A DNA stretch of 64,000 nt from an uncultured Acetatifactor sp. (GTDB lineage Bacteria > Bacillota > Clostridia > Lachnospirales > Lachnospiraceae), in assembly GCA_949840885.1 (NCBI GenBank), contig CATKYJ010000020.1, positions 1 to 64,000 of the forward strand, in the 5' to 3' direction. Position 1 is the first letter of the stretch, and every line of letters begins with the position of its first letter. Shown in pieces: positions 17,136-26,935 of this stretch. Made by a program: the position numbers and the translations under genes. The notes beneath the pieces are model-generated. The model was given only the letters and a program-made list of their open reading frames with translations. It searched no databases and was not told the DNA's origin.

Positions 17136-18491
17136 TTACTCTGTCTCATTGGCGGCAAAGGCCATTTCTTTCATCAGGCCCTCTCTGGCCAGCATGGACT
17201 TTAAGACCTGGGCGTCCGTGGTGGCATCAAATACTGCGTCCTGGAACAGGGTGTTCAAGAGCTCCCTGAATGCGGCGTTGATGGTGTCCAGGGTATTTTC
17301 TATCTCGGCCTTGGCCTTTACGATATCCGGCCCGGGGGAGCTTATGCGGTCGAATTCCTCGTAGGACTCCACCAGCTTTAAGGTGGTTGGCAGATAATAG
17401 TTCATCAGCTTGTGCATCCGGGGCATCTGCTCCGGATGGATCCGCACGCTTTCAAAGATATCCTTTAACAGATTCTCCAGGCAGAACAGCTTTGAAGAGA
17501 TGACTTCGCCGGGAATCCTGTCGTTTAAGTTCCGGAGCTTGCGTATGTATTCCTGCCCCTCGCCCACCATGGTCTGCAGCTCGGACTCCTGCTCCCTGGA
17601 CACTTCCGGCGCGGGCTCGGGAGCCGACTGAGGAGTCCTGTCCTCCAAAGCCCTCCGGTTCTCCGTCTCCCTGAGCCTGCGGCTTTGCTCTGCTTCCAGA
17701 TACTGCCTGTATACCACGTCGTTTAGCATGAAGCAGGTCTTCTGCTGATCCAGATGCCCCTCGGGGAAAATGCCCAGAGCCAGCATCTTCTGGAGATCCC
17801 TGACTACATATTCCTCACTCTTGCCGGTTCCTGCCGCCAGCTTTGCCACCTCGCCGTATACCCTGTAGTCGCAAAGCTGGAGATAGCGCTGAGCCCGCTT
17901 CAGCCGTCTTTTCTGGCCGATTCCAAAGCGGATCATGCCGTAAAAGCCGGCCAGAAACAGGAAATTCACAATCCAGCCCCCCAGGGTGGTATCGCCCACG
18001 GCAAGGGCAACCAGCCGAAAGATCGTTATCAGCCCGGTGATCCCGAAGCCGATGCCGCCGAATACCTGGTACAGCACGTTTGAGACGCTGCCCACCTTTT
18101 TTACCTTGATGACGGGAAGCTCTTTGCGGGGCGGCCGGGTCTGCTGAACGGGCGCAGACTGATTTCCCATGCGCTGCTGCCTTTTCTGCCATTCCTGCCT
18201 CAGCCGCTCCTGCCTGGCGCGCTCCCGCTCCATGGCCCTCTGCTGCCAAATGGGAATCACAGGCGTTCCCTGATCCCGCTTCTGCTCCGGCGCATCCTCA
18301 AGGCCATTGCGCTCGCTCCATTGTTTTCCCCCACTGCTTGGAGGGACGTGCTTTCCCGCCGCGTTGATGGCATCCGTCACGGTCTGGGATACCAAATCAT
18401 TCAAATTCTTGAAATCCCCGCTCTGCAGAGCCTCGGAAAGAGCATTCTTCAACTGCTCCCCCGTCCCATTCCAATTTCGACTATCACTCAT
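17136..18491 (-). CDS. XpaC-like 5-bromo-4-chloroindolyl phosphate hydrolysis protein
   Basis: About 451 residues of the XpaC family, named for a weak phosphatase phenotype; its true role is probably in the envelope stress pathway with TelA. It has a charged, Gln/Arg-rich N-terminal linker (RERARQERLRQEWQKRQQRM), two adjacent membrane helices at about residues 135-195 (GGIGFGITGLITIFRLVALAV and WIVNFLFLAGFYGMIRFGIG), and a cytosolic C-terminal domain. There, the C-terminal third has the family helical region (LNDRIPGEVISSKLFCLENLL...LMNYYLPTTLKLVESYEE). GAAGGT before the ATG at 18491 supports that start over the earlier MMKKV start. Confidence 0.88.
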   Translation of the reverse strand: MSDSRNWNGTGEQLKNALSEALQSGDFKNLNDLVSQTVTDAINAAGKHVPPSSGGKQWSERNGLEDAPEQKRDQGTPVIPIWQQRAMERERARQERLRQEWQKRQQRMGNQSAPVQQTRPPRKELPVIKVKKVGSVSNVLYQVFGGIGFGITGLITIFRLVALAVGDTTLGGWIVNFLFLAGFYGMIRFGIGQKRRLKRAQRYLQLCDYRVYGEVAKLAAGTGKSEEYVVRDLQKMLALGIFPEGHLDQQKTCFMLNDVVYRQYLEAEQSRRLRETENRRALEDRTPQSAPEPAPEVSREQESELQTMVGEGQEYIRKLRNLNDRIPGEVISSKLFCLENLLKDIFESVRIHPEQMPRMHKLMNYYLPTTLKLVESYEEFDRISSPGPDIVKAKAEIENTLDTINAAFRELLNTLFQDAVFDATTDAQVLKSMLAREGLMKEMAFAANETE

Positions 18492-18629
18492 ATCGTGAAC
18501 CTTCTTCATCATCCATTCTCAAAACCATCTGTCAACCCCGCTTCCCTCTATGCTGCCGCGCTTGGAAGCCTGGAACTTCTTCTCACACTATTATGGCACA
18601 TCATGTCCTGTTCCGCAACAATTTTATCC

Positions 18630-20006
18630 TTAATTCTCTATGAAGAGATCGTCTCTTGTGATGTTATTGAGCCATTTGCCGCTCCTGTAATGCCGGATGA
18701 CCCAGGGCCATTTCACGAATTCATCGGTGCACAGCAGAAAATACACCCAAAGCACCGGGAGCTTTAGCGCAAAGGCTGCCAGGAAGCCAAGGGGAACCGC
18801 GTAGCACCACATGTCGATGGTATCGCAGATAAAGCCGAAGCGGCTGTCGCCCCCTGCCCGGAAGACCCCGGCAATCAAAGTGGTGTTCACCGCGGCTCCC
18901 ATCACATAGTAGGTATTGATCAACAGCATGTATTTCAGATAGTGCATGGAAGTCTCGGTCAGGGTGGCATACTTTAACACCAATGGCGTAGCCGCCAGAA
19001 CGATGAGCCCGCCGATGGCTCCGGTGATCACCGTAAGCTTCATGAGCTTGCCGGCGCCCGCCCTGGCCTCCTCCAGCTTGTTCTCCCCGATTACGTTCCC
19101 CAGAAGGATCCCCCCGGCGCTGGCCATGCCGAAGCACAGGATCGTGCCGAAGTTGCGCACCACGACGACGAAAGAGTTGGCGGCCACCGCATCCGTGCCC
19201 AGATGTCCCATGATCACCGAGTACATGGAGAAAGCTACGCTCCAAATGATGTCATTGCCCAGGGCCGGCAGGGAGAGCCGGACAAAGTCTGAGAACAGCA
19301 GCTTGTTTTTGACGAACAGATACCGGAAGTCCAGCTTGATGTCTTTGCTTACGGCGGACACCACAAAGCATGCAGCCAGCTCTGCCAGGCGGGAGGCGGA
19401 GGTGGCGATGGCCACGCCCATGGCCCCCATCTTCGGCGCGCCAAGGAGGCCGAAGATGAACACTGCGTTCAGTATGATGTTCAGGGAAAAGGCCAGTACG
19501 TTCATGAGGGTGCTGACAGTGACCCTGCCGATGCTTCGAAGCACTGCCAGATAGACCTCGATGATGCCCCAGCAAAGATAGCTGACACTCATGAAGCGCA
19601 GGTAGGAGGCACCGATGGCGATCAGTTCCGCATCGTTTGTAAACACACGCATCATGCCCTCCGGGAAAACACACGCCGCCCCGGCGAAGAGTATGGCGAA
19701 GCCCAGGGAGAAGCGCAGGGCAATGCCCTCCACCACCTGGATGGCTTTCATGTCTCCTTTGCCGTAGTACTGGGCGCAGAGCATGGTGGCCCCGGTGCCC
19801 AGGCCGTAGAACACCATGAACAGCACATTGGCGTACTGGGAGGCCAGGGACACGGCGGAGATGGAGGACTGCCCCACATAGTTGAGCATCACCACGTCCG
19901 CGGAGCTGACGGCTGCGCTAAGGAGGTTCTGGATGACAATGGGCAGCACCAGCTTAAAAATCTGTCTGTAGAATACATCGTTTTTGATTTGGGGCATCTT
20001 TTGCAT
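18630..20006 (-). CDS. MATE-family efflux transporter
   Basis: Multidrug/toxin extrusion antiporter of about 458 residues with 12 predicted helices, driven by Na+ or H+. Typical features are FYRQIFKLVLPIVIQNLLSAAVSSADVVML at the N terminus and VSLASQYANVLFMVFYGLGTGATMLCAQYYGKGD at helices 2-3. The internal duplication restarts at RLSLPALGNDIIWSVAFSMYSVIMGHLGTDAVAA. GGAGA lies six bases before the ATG at 20006. It is separated from xpaC by about 140 bases with no clear terminator. The substrate is unknown. Confidence 0.93.
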   Translation of the reverse strand: MQKMPQIKNDVFYRQIFKLVLPIVIQNLLSAAVSSADVVMLNYVGQSSISAVSLASQYANVLFMVFYGLGTGATMLCAQYYGKGDMKAIQVVEGIALRFSLGFAILFAGAACVFPEGMMRVFTNDAELIAIGASYLRFMSVSYLCWGIIEVYLAVLRSIGRVTVSTLMNVLAFSLNIILNAVFIFGLLGAPKMGAMGVAIATSASRLAELAACFVVSAVSKDIKLDFRYLFVKNKLLFSDFVRLSLPALGNDIIWSVAFSMYSVIMGHLGTDAVAANSFVVVVRNFGTILCFGMASAGGILLGNVIGENKLEEARAGAGKLMKLTVITGAIGGLIVLAATPLVLKYATLTETSMHYLKYMLLINTYYVMGAAVNTTLIAGVFRAGGDSRFGFICDTIDMWCYAVPLGFLAAFALKLPVLWVYFLLCTDEFVKWPWVIRHYRSGKWLNNITRDDLFIEN

Positions 20007-20145
20007 GGCCATTCTCCGATCATAGACTTAAGTATGACCTATCTTATCACAATCGGTTCCGGAATTCAATGTGAAAACGAATATGGGAAGCGGGGAATGA
20101 AACGCGTTTGTACATAGTACGGCGCGGATTCGGGCATACTGTGGT

Positions 20146-20730
20146 ATGATGAAAAAGAAATTAGTCCACGAATTTGATTATTATGTACTGCTATTTTTTG
20201 CCATGGCATTCATAGGCTGGATCTGGGAGGTGCTTTTGTACCTCTTTACCGAGCACGCATTTATCAACAGAGGGGTGTACCGGGGGCCGTACCTGCCCAT
20301 TTACGGGGCAGGGGGGCTCCTTTTGTGCTTTCTGCTTAGAGGCTTTCGGAAGAAGCCCGTGAGGGTATTTTTTCTGTCCATGCTCATCTGCTCCGCGCTG
20401 GAGTACTTTACCAGCTGGTTCCTGGAGCGGCTCTGGGGCATCAGGTGGTGGGATTATGGCGGGCACGCTTTTAACCTGAACGGGAGAATCTGCCTGGCGG
20501 GGGCGGTGGTCTTCGGACTGGGCGGAACGGGGCTTGTGTGCGTGCTTTTGCCGCTCTATGAAAAGCTGTATGGAAAAATTTCAAAAAAATGGCGTTTTGC
20601 GCTGTGCCTGCTTCTGCTGGCGGTCTTCATCGCGGACGCCACCTACTGTGCCGTCCGGCCCAATACGGGACGGGGGATTTCCCAGGGGGCTGAGGGCGGC
20701 GCGGGGGGCTGTGCTGGGAAGTTGCGTTGA
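20146..20730 (+). CDS. CmpB-type membrane protein (putative ABC permease family PF06541)
   Basis: A 194-residue membrane protein with about five helices matching the CmpB-type family, called putative ABC transporter permease although no transport role is proven. Family features are FIGWIWEVLLYLF, NRGVYRGPYLPIYGAGG, LEYFTSWFLERLWGIRWWDY and FNLNGRICLAGAVVFGLGG. The C-terminal tail (SQGAEGGAGGCAGKLR) is low complexity. The same domain occurs at the C terminus of the protein at 45539-47356, so the two are paralogous. The ribosome binding site is poor. Confidence 0.85.
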   Translation: MMKKKLVHEFDYYVLLFFAMAFIGWIWEVLLYLFTEHAFINRGVYRGPYLPIYGAGGLLLCFLLRGFRKKPVRVFFLSMLICSALEYFTSWFLERLWGIRWWDYGGHAFNLNGRICLAGAVVFGLGGTGLVCVLLPLYEKLYGKISKKWRFALCLLLLAVFIADATYCAVRPNTGRGISQGAEGGAGGCAGKLR

Positions 20731-20844
20731 TATGTCCTCCGATTCTCTGGCGGGGGATTGTACAGGGCGGGCGCAACAGGGCGAGTGCAGTGCAGGGCGG
20801 ACAGAGGGGCGCCGTCAGAGGCGGTCAGCCGCAGATACTTTGAG

Positions 20845-20881
20845 AAAGGACAAAAGGGGACGTGCGCTTTTGTCCTTTTTA
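20845..20881 (+). terminator. Intrinsic terminator upstream of the second sugar operon
   Basis: AAAGGACAAAAG (20845-20856) pairs with CTTTTGTCCTTT (20867-20878) over 12 base pairs, with a T-rich end. It terminates reading from the CmpB-type gene before the promoter of the next operon. Confidence 0.85.
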
Positions 20882-20897
20882 AATACCCTTTTGTCTC

Positions 20898-20926
20898 TTG
20901 TATTTCCTTTTATGTCATCCTATGCT
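20898..20926 (+). promoter_or_regulatory. Probable promoter of the second sugar operon
   Basis: TTGTAT at 20898-20903, a 17-base spacer, then TATGCT at 20921-20926. This leaves about 50 bases of leader before the binding-protein start. It sits directly after a strong terminator, the expected place for a new transcript start. Confidence 0.45.
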
Positions 20927-20977
20927 GGAATCGCAGACAAAAACTCGGAAAGGAAAACAGGAAAGAGAGGAAAGAAA

Positions 20978-22684
20978 ATGAAGAAGCTTTACCAATGGAA
21001 AAAAGTAACGGCATGCATCATGGCGGCGGCAGTAACTCTTAGCGTGTGCGCCTGCGGGAATCAAAACGGCGATAAGGACGACGCCGGGAAGACCACAAGC
21101 CAGGAAAACCCCGAGGCCTCAAAGGAAACGCCCGCAGAAGAGACATCCTCCGAAGCGGAGAAGTCAGAGGAATCCCAGGCGGAGTCGGAGGCAGGAGGGG
21201 CAGCGGAAGTGACTTATCCTTTAAAGGAAAAAGTGCACCTGACCCTGGCCATGGTGGACGAGGCTGCCGTGACTGCCAATGCGAAAAATCTGGCAGAAAC
21301 GCCTTTCGGTAAGGCCTGGCAGGAGGCTACGGGCGTGGAGCTGGAGATCATGCAGCTTGCGGACGGGGATGCGCTGAATCTTCTTTATGCCAGCGGAGAA
21401 CTGCCGGATATGATTGCATATAGCGGTTATACGGGAGGCGCGGAAAAGGCCATCAAGGATAAAATCATCCAGCCTTTAAACGATTACATGCAGTATGCCC
21501 CTGATTTGCAGGCAGTGCTGGACAGCAATGATCTGTACAAAAAGTCCAGTACTACCAAGGACGGCGACATCATCGGTTTTCCTTTCATCCGCGGGGACGA
21601 CTATCTGCTCTCATCGGCAGGATTGATCATCCGTCAGGACTGGCTGGATGACTTGAACCTGGAGCTTCCCCAGACGCCGGACGATCTCTATGAGGTGCTG
21701 AAAGCGTTCAAAGAGGAAAAGGGCGCCAAGGTGCCGTTCTCGGTAGGAAACTGGTGGCTGAAGTCAATCGCCCTGGAACATGGACTGCTCACCTCGCCTT
21801 TCGGGCTGGTGAAAGGAAACTTCTACCAGGTGGACGGCAAAGTACACTATGGATATGCGGAAGAGGCCTACAAGGATGTCCTGGCTTTCCTAAACAAGCT
21901 TTACGCCGAGGGGCTTCTGGATCCGAACTTCCAGACTGTGGACGACAATACGATCCGCGCCAATATCATGAACGGAGAGACCGGAGTGACGGTGGGCAAT
22001 ACAGGCGGTTATATGGGAAATATGCTCCAGACTATGGAGGAGGACCCCACGTTTAATCTGAACGGCTTTGGGCCTCTGGTGGCAAAGGCCGGGGATGTGC
22101 CCATGAGCACCCACTACGACAATGCACTGCCTGGAAAATATATCATTGTCACGCCCAGCTGCTCCAATAAGGAAGCAGCGGTACAGTTCCTGAATTACGG
22201 CTATACAAAAGAGGGGAGCCTTTTGTTTAACTACGGCATCGAGGGCGAAAGCTATACCATAGTAGACGGGGAGCCTACTTATACGGATCTGATCATGCAT
22301 AATCCGGACGGGCTGACCAAGCAGCTGGCGCTGGCCCAGTATACGAGAGCCTGGCAGGACGGCCCCTTTGTCCAAGAGAAAGGATACCAGCTGCAGTATG
22401 CTGATCTTCCCAGCCAGAAGTCTGCTCTTTCCAACTGGACCCGATCTGATGCGGCCAAGTATAATATGCCCCCTGTAACTGTGGCAGAGGAGGACGCAAG
22501 CGAATATTCCAAACTCATGGGAGACATCGGAACCTATGTGTCCGAGATGACCATTCAGTATATTACTGGGCTGGAACCGCTGGACACTTTTGAGAGCAAA
22601 TATCTTGAGACCCTGAAATCCATGAATGTGGAACGTGCCATCGAAATGCGGCAGGAAGCGCTGGACGACTTTAACGCAAGGTAA
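20978..22684 (+). CDS. Sugar ABC transporter, extracellular solute-binding lipoprotein
   Basis: About 568 residues from the ATG at 20978; earlier in-frame codons read through the terminator region and are rejected. The N terminus has a signal peptide with lipobox LSVCACG, then an acidic Ser/Glu/Ala-rich linker (about residues 30-75) typical of surface lipoproteins. The folded part (KVHLTLAMVDEAAV..., EATGVELEIMQLADGDALNLL, GELPDMIAYSG) matches the LplA-like extracellular binding proteins. It is the first gene of an operon with two permeases and glycan-degrading enzymes, and is followed by a terminator-like hairpin, so it may be made in excess over the permeases. Confidence 0.92.
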   Translation: MKKLYQWKKVTACIMAAAVTLSVCACGNQNGDKDDAGKTTSQENPEASKETPAEETSSEAEKSEESQAESEAGGAAEVTYPLKEKVHLTLAMVDEAAVTANAKNLAETPFGKAWQEATGVELEIMQLADGDALNLLYASGELPDMIAYSGYTGGAEKAIKDKIIQPLNDYMQYAPDLQAVLDSNDLYKKSSTTKDGDIIGFPFIRGDDYLLSSAGLIIRQDWLDDLNLELPQTPDDLYEVLKAFKEEKGAKVPFSVGNWWLKSIALEHGLLTSPFGLVKGNFYQVDGKVHYGYAEEAYKDVLAFLNKLYAEGLLDPNFQTVDDNTIRANIMNGETGVTVGNTGGYMGNMLQTMEEDPTFNLNGFGPLVAKAGDVPMSTHYDNALPGKYIIVTPSCSNKEAAVQFLNYGYTKEGSLLFNYGIEGESYTIVDGEPTYTDLIMHNPDGLTKQLALAQYTRAWQDGPFVQEKGYQLQYADLPSQKSALSNWTRSDAAKYNMPPVTVAEEDASEYSKLMGDIGTYVSEMTIQYITGLEPLDTFESKYLETLKSMNVERAIEMRQEALDDFNAR

Positions 22685-22700
22685 CCTGTAAAAGGAAAAA

Positions 22701-22734
22701 GGATGCCAGGCATGTAATGTCTGACATCCTTTTT
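22701..22734 (+). terminator. Intra-operon terminator/attenuator after the binding-protein gene
   Basis: GGATGCCAGGC (22701-22711) pairs with GTCTGACATCC (22719-22729) over 11 positions with one mismatch and one G-U, followed by five T. It lies between the stop of the binding-protein gene and the permease start at 22758. Partial termination here would set a high ratio of binding protein to permease. Confidence 0.75.
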
Positions 22735-22757
22735 GATCTGTGAAAAGGCGGTAACAT

Positions 22758-23693
22758 ATGAAAAACAAGAAAAAATCAGGTCTGCGCCGTCTGGGCAATG
22801 ATTTGAGGAAATATTCGGATGCCTATATGATGGTGATACCGGTGGTGATTTTTTATCTGCTGTTCTGCTATAAGCCCATGTACGGCATTCTGATCGCGTT
22901 CAAGGATTATTCGCCGGCGGCGGGCATCTGGGACAGCGACTGGACTTCCAGCTATGGATTCCAGCACTTTATCGATTTCTTTCAGTCTTATTATTTTACG
23001 CGGATTCTGAAGAACACGCTGGTGATCAGTATCTCCTCCATTATATTCGGATTCCCGGCCCCTATTTTGCTGGCGCTGCTGCTCAATGAATTGAAAAACG
23101 AGAAATTCAAGCGCGTGACCCAGACCATTTCCTACATGCCCCATTTCATTTCCATGGTGGTGGTGTGCAGCATGGTTCAGTTATTCACCTCCAACAAGGG
23201 CTTCATTACCTATCTGCTGTCCTTTCTGGGAGGGCCTGACTGCTCCCTGCTGACCAGGCCGAATTATTTTGTGCCCATCTATGTGCTGTCAGGTATCTGG
23301 CAGGGCATCGGGTGGGACGCCATTATATACCTGGCGGCGCTGACAGGCATCGACCAGGAACTGTACGAGGCGGCCAGGATTGACGGGGCGGGAAGATGGA
23401 AGCAGACGCTGCATGTGACTCTGCCCGGCATTTCGGGAACGGTCATCATTATGCTGCTGCTTCGGCTGGGAAATGTAATGAATGTGGGCTTTGAGAAGAT
23501 CATTCTGCTTTATAATGAGGGGATATATGAAACGGCGGACGTAATCTCCACCTTTGTCTACCGCAAAGGCCTCCAGGATTTTCAGTGGGGCTACAGCGCG
23601 GCAGTGGGCATCTTTAACTCCGTCATCAATTTTGTGGTGGTGATGGTATTCAACAAAATCAGCAGGAAAGTCAGCGATGTGAGTCTGTGGTAG
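22758..23693 (+). CDS. Sugar ABC transporter permease, LplB type
   Basis: First permease of the second importer, 311 residues with six helices from about residue 23. The family phrase CYKPMYGILIAFKDYSPAAGI follows the first helix. The EAA loop for the ATPase is QELYEAARIDGAGRWKQTLHVTLPG. AAGGCGG stands six bases before the ATG. It pairs with the YtcP-type permease 18 bases downstream. As in the first importer, no ATPase is encoded in the operon. Confidence 0.93.
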   Translation: MKNKKKSGLRRLGNDLRKYSDAYMMVIPVVIFYLLFCYKPMYGILIAFKDYSPAAGIWDSDWTSSYGFQHFIDFFQSYYFTRILKNTLVISISSIIFGFPAPILLALLLNELKNEKFKRVTQTISYMPHFISMVVVCSMVQLFTSNKGFITYLLSFLGGPDCSLLTRPNYFVPIYVLSGIWQGIGWDAIIYLAALTGIDQELYEAARIDGAGRWKQTLHVTLPGISGTVIIMLLLRLGNVMNVGFEKIILLYNEGIYETADVISTFVYRKGLQDFQWGYSAAVGIFNSVINFVVVMVFNKISRKVSDVSLW

Positions 23694-23711
23694 AGCCGGA
23701 GGAAAGAATAG

Positions 23712-24599
23712 ATGCAAAATAAAAAGAAAATAACGCCCTATAGAGTCTTTTCCGTATTTAATGTCATTTTTATGCTGTTGCTGATTCTGGTGACGGCCTA
23801 TCCGGTTTACTATATCGTGATAGCGTCTTTCAGCGACCCGGGAGCCCTTTCCAGGCATGTAGGCTTGCTGTGGATGCCCATGAAGCCCTATACGCTGTCC
23901 GCCTATGAGATGGTGTTCCGGAATCCCCGCATCATTACCGGCCTGCTGAATACGCTGTTTGTGCTGGGGACAGGTTTGCTGATCAACCTGACGCTGACCA
24001 TGTTGGGAGCGTTTTTCCTGACCATAAAAGGCCCCATGCTGAAAAACGCCATTGCGCTTATGATCATTTTCACCATGTATTTTTCCGGCGGCATGATCCC
24101 TGGCTATCTGAACATCCGGGATCTGAAGCTGCTGGATACATTGTGGGCATTGGTTCTCCCCGGCGCTGTCAGTACCGCCAATCTGATCATCATGAAAAGC
24201 GGGTTCCAGTCTATTCCGGACAGCCTGATAGAATCCGCTCGCCTGGACGGGGGAAGTTATCTGCAGATTCTGCTGAGGGTGATGATTCCCTTAAGCAAGG
24301 CCACCATTGCGGTGATGGTGCTGTACTATGGGGTGGGACACTGGAACGCATGGTTCAATGCATCCATCTATCTGCGGGACAGCGATAAGTTCCCTCTGCA
24401 GCTGGTGGTCCGCAATATTTTAAAGCTGGCGGGCTCCAGCGCCATGGCCAGCGGCGCCGGCATGGACGAGATGGCTCAGATGGCGGAGCTGATCAAGTAT
24501 GCGCTGATCGTGGTGACCACTACGCCTATTCTGGTATTGTATCCTTTCCTACAGAAGTATTTCGTGAAAGGGGTCATGGTAGGGGCAATCAAGGGATGA
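23712..24599 (+). CDS. Sugar ABC transporter permease, YtcP/LplC type
   Basis: Second permease, 295 residues, six helices. The EAA loop is seen at PDSLIESARLDGGSYLQILLR with IPLSKA following. The protein ends FLQKYFVKGVMVGAIKG, the usual family terminus. GGAGG precedes the ATG by nine bases. It is followed after 38 bases by a GH88/GH105 gene, linking import to cytosolic hydrolysis. Confidence 0.93.
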   Translation: MQNKKKITPYRVFSVFNVIFMLLLILVTAYPVYYIVIASFSDPGALSRHVGLLWMPMKPYTLSAYEMVFRNPRIITGLLNTLFVLGTGLLINLTLTMLGAFFLTIKGPMLKNAIALMIIFTMYFSGGMIPGYLNIRDLKLLDTLWALVLPGAVSTANLIIMKSGFQSIPDSLIESARLDGGSYLQILLRVMIPLSKATIAVMVLYYGVGHWNAWFNASIYLRDSDKFPLQLVVRNILKLAGSSAMASGAGMDEMAQMAELIKYALIVVTTTPILVLYPFLQKYFVKGVMVGAIKG

Positions 24600-24637
24600 G
24601 GATCTTTCAATAAATATTTAGGAAAGAAGAGAAAAAT

Positions 24638-26935
24638 ATGAGACAAAACGAGAGATACTTGGTGCCCCATGGAGCATCACTTTATGAAGCGGGAATCTGC
24701 GGCCCCCAAGAGGTCATGGAGACAGTGACCGGCCGGATGCTGGAAACAAGGCCCCGTCTGGAGGTAAAGCTTACGCCTTACATGGAACTGCCTTTTTTTC
24801 ATCAGGAACCTCTTTCAGGACCTGCCTGCCTGGATTTTGATGCGGCCTATCCGGAGCAGGAGTCTGCGGCAATAGCCTGGGCGGCGGCATGGCTGATGGC
24901 CAGCTGGCAGGAGGAAGCTGTATTCAGCTTTCAGGGAGAGGCGCGGGGCATCTGGCTGAACGGAGAAAGGATATACGGCCGGGGGACGTCTGACGATGGG
25001 CGTGTCTTAAGAAAAGAGAGGGACTGGACGATCATTCCGGTTCTTCTGTATGCAGGGAGAAATGAACTGCTGATACAGTGTGAAAAGGGGGACAAGGGCT
25101 GGGGGATCCGGTATGTTGTCTCCCATCCCAGATACTGGACGATGTGGGCCAGGGACTATCTGCTGAACGTAAGGGTGACCCTGCCGTTTGCCCAGATGGA
25201 GGGAATGGAGGGAATGGCGTGCATCGGCCCTTTTCCCAAAGATACCGTTACAGATGATCCTGTTACGATTCGATATGGTGCGGACTGGGAGTATCAGGGC
25301 AGGAAATATCGCTGGATTCCTCAGTGGGAGGAGGCCTGTCAGGACAGGGCGGATTTTGCGGCATTGTACGGAGTCCGGGAGGGAGCTGCCTATGGCTTGA
25401 CTTACTGCCATATGGAAGAGGGGGAGGAGTACCTGGTAGAGGCGGCCGGAGCAGGCCGATTCACTCTTTGGATCGATGGAGCAGAAAAGGTCTGCGACAG
25501 CCGGATTTGCTTTCCGGTAAATGGAAATGGACGGGAAAAGCAGATTTTGATAAAATGTAAAAATGGCGGGGAAGGCTTTTTCATGGAAGCTAGTATCCGC
25601 AGAAAAAGAGGGGATTCCTCAGGCTGGGAAGCAGCGCCTTACGGAGTGCCTTTCGTAAAGACAGGCAGGGAATCCTGCGCCAGATGGCTTTATCTGGGGG
25701 CTTTCGCGCCGGGGATGCTGGTCTCGGCCCCAGAGGAGGAGATCCAGTTTCGGCGGCCTTATCCGCTGGGAGACTACAGATATGACTTCTGGAGGGCGAA
25801 TGGAAAGGGAGTCTTTGTGAGGCCTTATATGGACGGGATTTTCTTCGGACAGTGGTTCTATGCGGTTCAGGTAGGGATGGAGGGGGTATTGTGTGCGGCA
25901 AAGGCTCTCAAGAGGCGGGAGCTGCTTCGGTATTTTCTGGACAGTGTACAGGTTATGGCCGATTATTTTGACTACAGTCAGTGGGAGTATAGGCGGGGAC
26001 TGAATCCTGCCATGATTCCCAGATCCTGTGAACTGCAGGGATTAGACCCCTGCGGAACCATAGGGGTATCCCTTATAGAGGCCTATCTGATCAGCGGAAA
26101 CGAAAGGCTTCTGGTCACGGCCAGGCACATTGCGGACAGAGTGATGGATCATATGCTGCGCTTTTCGGACGATACCTACTACCGCGGTGCGACCATGTGG
26201 GCAGACGACTTTTACATGAGCTGCCCTTTCCTGGCGAGGATGGCGAGGCTGACAGGAGAGGAGCGGTACAGACAGCGGGTGTACGCCCAGGTGGAGGGCT
26301 TTGTGAAGAGGCTGTGGATAGAGGAGCGCAGGCTGTTCTCCCATATTTATTTCCCGGACAGGGAGACAAAAGCCGGGGAGGCTTTAGATGGTCTGGAGGG
26401 GCATTCTAACAGGGTGCCCTGGGGAAGAGGGAACGGATGGGTGGCCCTGGCGCTGACAGAAATCCTGACGCTGCTTGAGAACTGGCAGGAGTCCGCCGCT
26501 TCCGCCTCCGGCCTTGGGGCAGAAAATGGAAAGCAAGACGGAGCCTGGGAACGCACCCTTGCCGTCTACCGGGAATTTGCGGCGGGAATCGCTGCCGTAC
26601 AGGACGGCTGCGGTATGTGGCACCAGGTGCTGGACCGGCCGGATACATACCTGGAGACCTCCTGTACCGCCATGTTCGTATTGAGCCTGAAAAGAGGGGT
26701 AAACCGGGGCTGGCTTGCGGAATCCTTTGAGGCGGCAGCGCAAAAGGGGTGGAATGCCCTGCTTCGATACGGGCTGGACAAAGAGGGGAATGTGTATGGG
26801 GTATGCTTAGGCTCCGGATGCTCTATGGAGGCCTCTTACTATGACGGCATTCCTGCTCATAAAAACGATGACCATGGAACCGGCATCATACTGATGGCCG
26901 CGGCTGAAATGATGAGAAACGGAAATAAGAAATGA
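24638..26935 (+). CDS. GH88/GH105-family unsaturated glycuronyl hydrolase with N-terminal extension
   Basis: Cytosolic enzyme expected to release an unsaturated uronic acid from oligosaccharides produced by polysaccharide lyases, by vinyl-ether hydration. The (alpha/alpha)6 catalytic region occupies about residues 385-760. It has DDFYMSCPFLARMARLTG (with a candidate catalytic Asp), HSNRVPWGRGNGWVALALTE around residue 594 and a C-terminal SMEASYYDGIPAHKNDDHGTG. The first 370 residues look like beta-sandwich domains, making the protein about twice the usual 380 residues. There is no signal peptide. It overlaps the next gene by four bases. The exact substrate (rhamnogalacturonan, glycosaminoglycan or other) is not determinable here. 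Confidence 0.85.
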   Translation: MRQNERYLVPHGASLYEAGICGPQEVMETVTGRMLETRPRLEVKLTPYMELPFFHQEPLSGPACLDFDAAYPEQESAAIAWAAAWLMASWQEEAVFSFQGEARGIWLNGERIYGRGTSDDGRVLRKERDWTIIPVLLYAGRNELLIQCEKGDKGWGIRYVVSHPRYWTMWARDYLLNVRVTLPFAQMEGMEGMACIGPFPKDTVTDDPVTIRYGADWEYQGRKYRWIPQWEEACQDRADFAALYGVREGAAYGLTYCHMEEGEEYLVEAAGAGRFTLWIDGAEKVCDSRICFPVNGNGREKQILIKCKNGGEGFFMEASIRRKRGDSSGWEAAPYGVPFVKTGRESCARWLYLGAFAPGMLVSAPEEEIQFRRPYPLGDYRYDFWRANGKGVFVRPYMDGIFFGQWFYAVQVGMEGVLCAAKALKRRELLRYFLDSVQVMADYFDYSQWEYRRGLNPAMIPRSCELQGLDPCGTIGVSLIEAYLISGNERLLVTARHIADRVMDHMLRFSDDTYYRGATMWADDFYMSCPFLARMARLTGEERYRQRVYAQVEGFVKRLWIEERRLFSHIYFPDRETKAGEALDGLEGHSNRVPWGRGNGWVALALTEILTLLENWQESAASASGLGAENGKQDGAWERTLAVYREFAAGIAAVQDGCGMWHQVLDRPDTYLETSCTAMFVLSLKRGVNRGWLAESFEAAAQKGWNALLRYGLDKEGNVYGVCLGSGCSMEASYYDGIPAHKNDDHGTGIILMAAAEMMRNGNKK

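Noticed and set aside
20534-20977. 148-codon extension of the second binding-protein gene
   Set aside because: It overlaps the CmpB-type gene and reads through the terminator. The lipoprotein signal begins at 20978.
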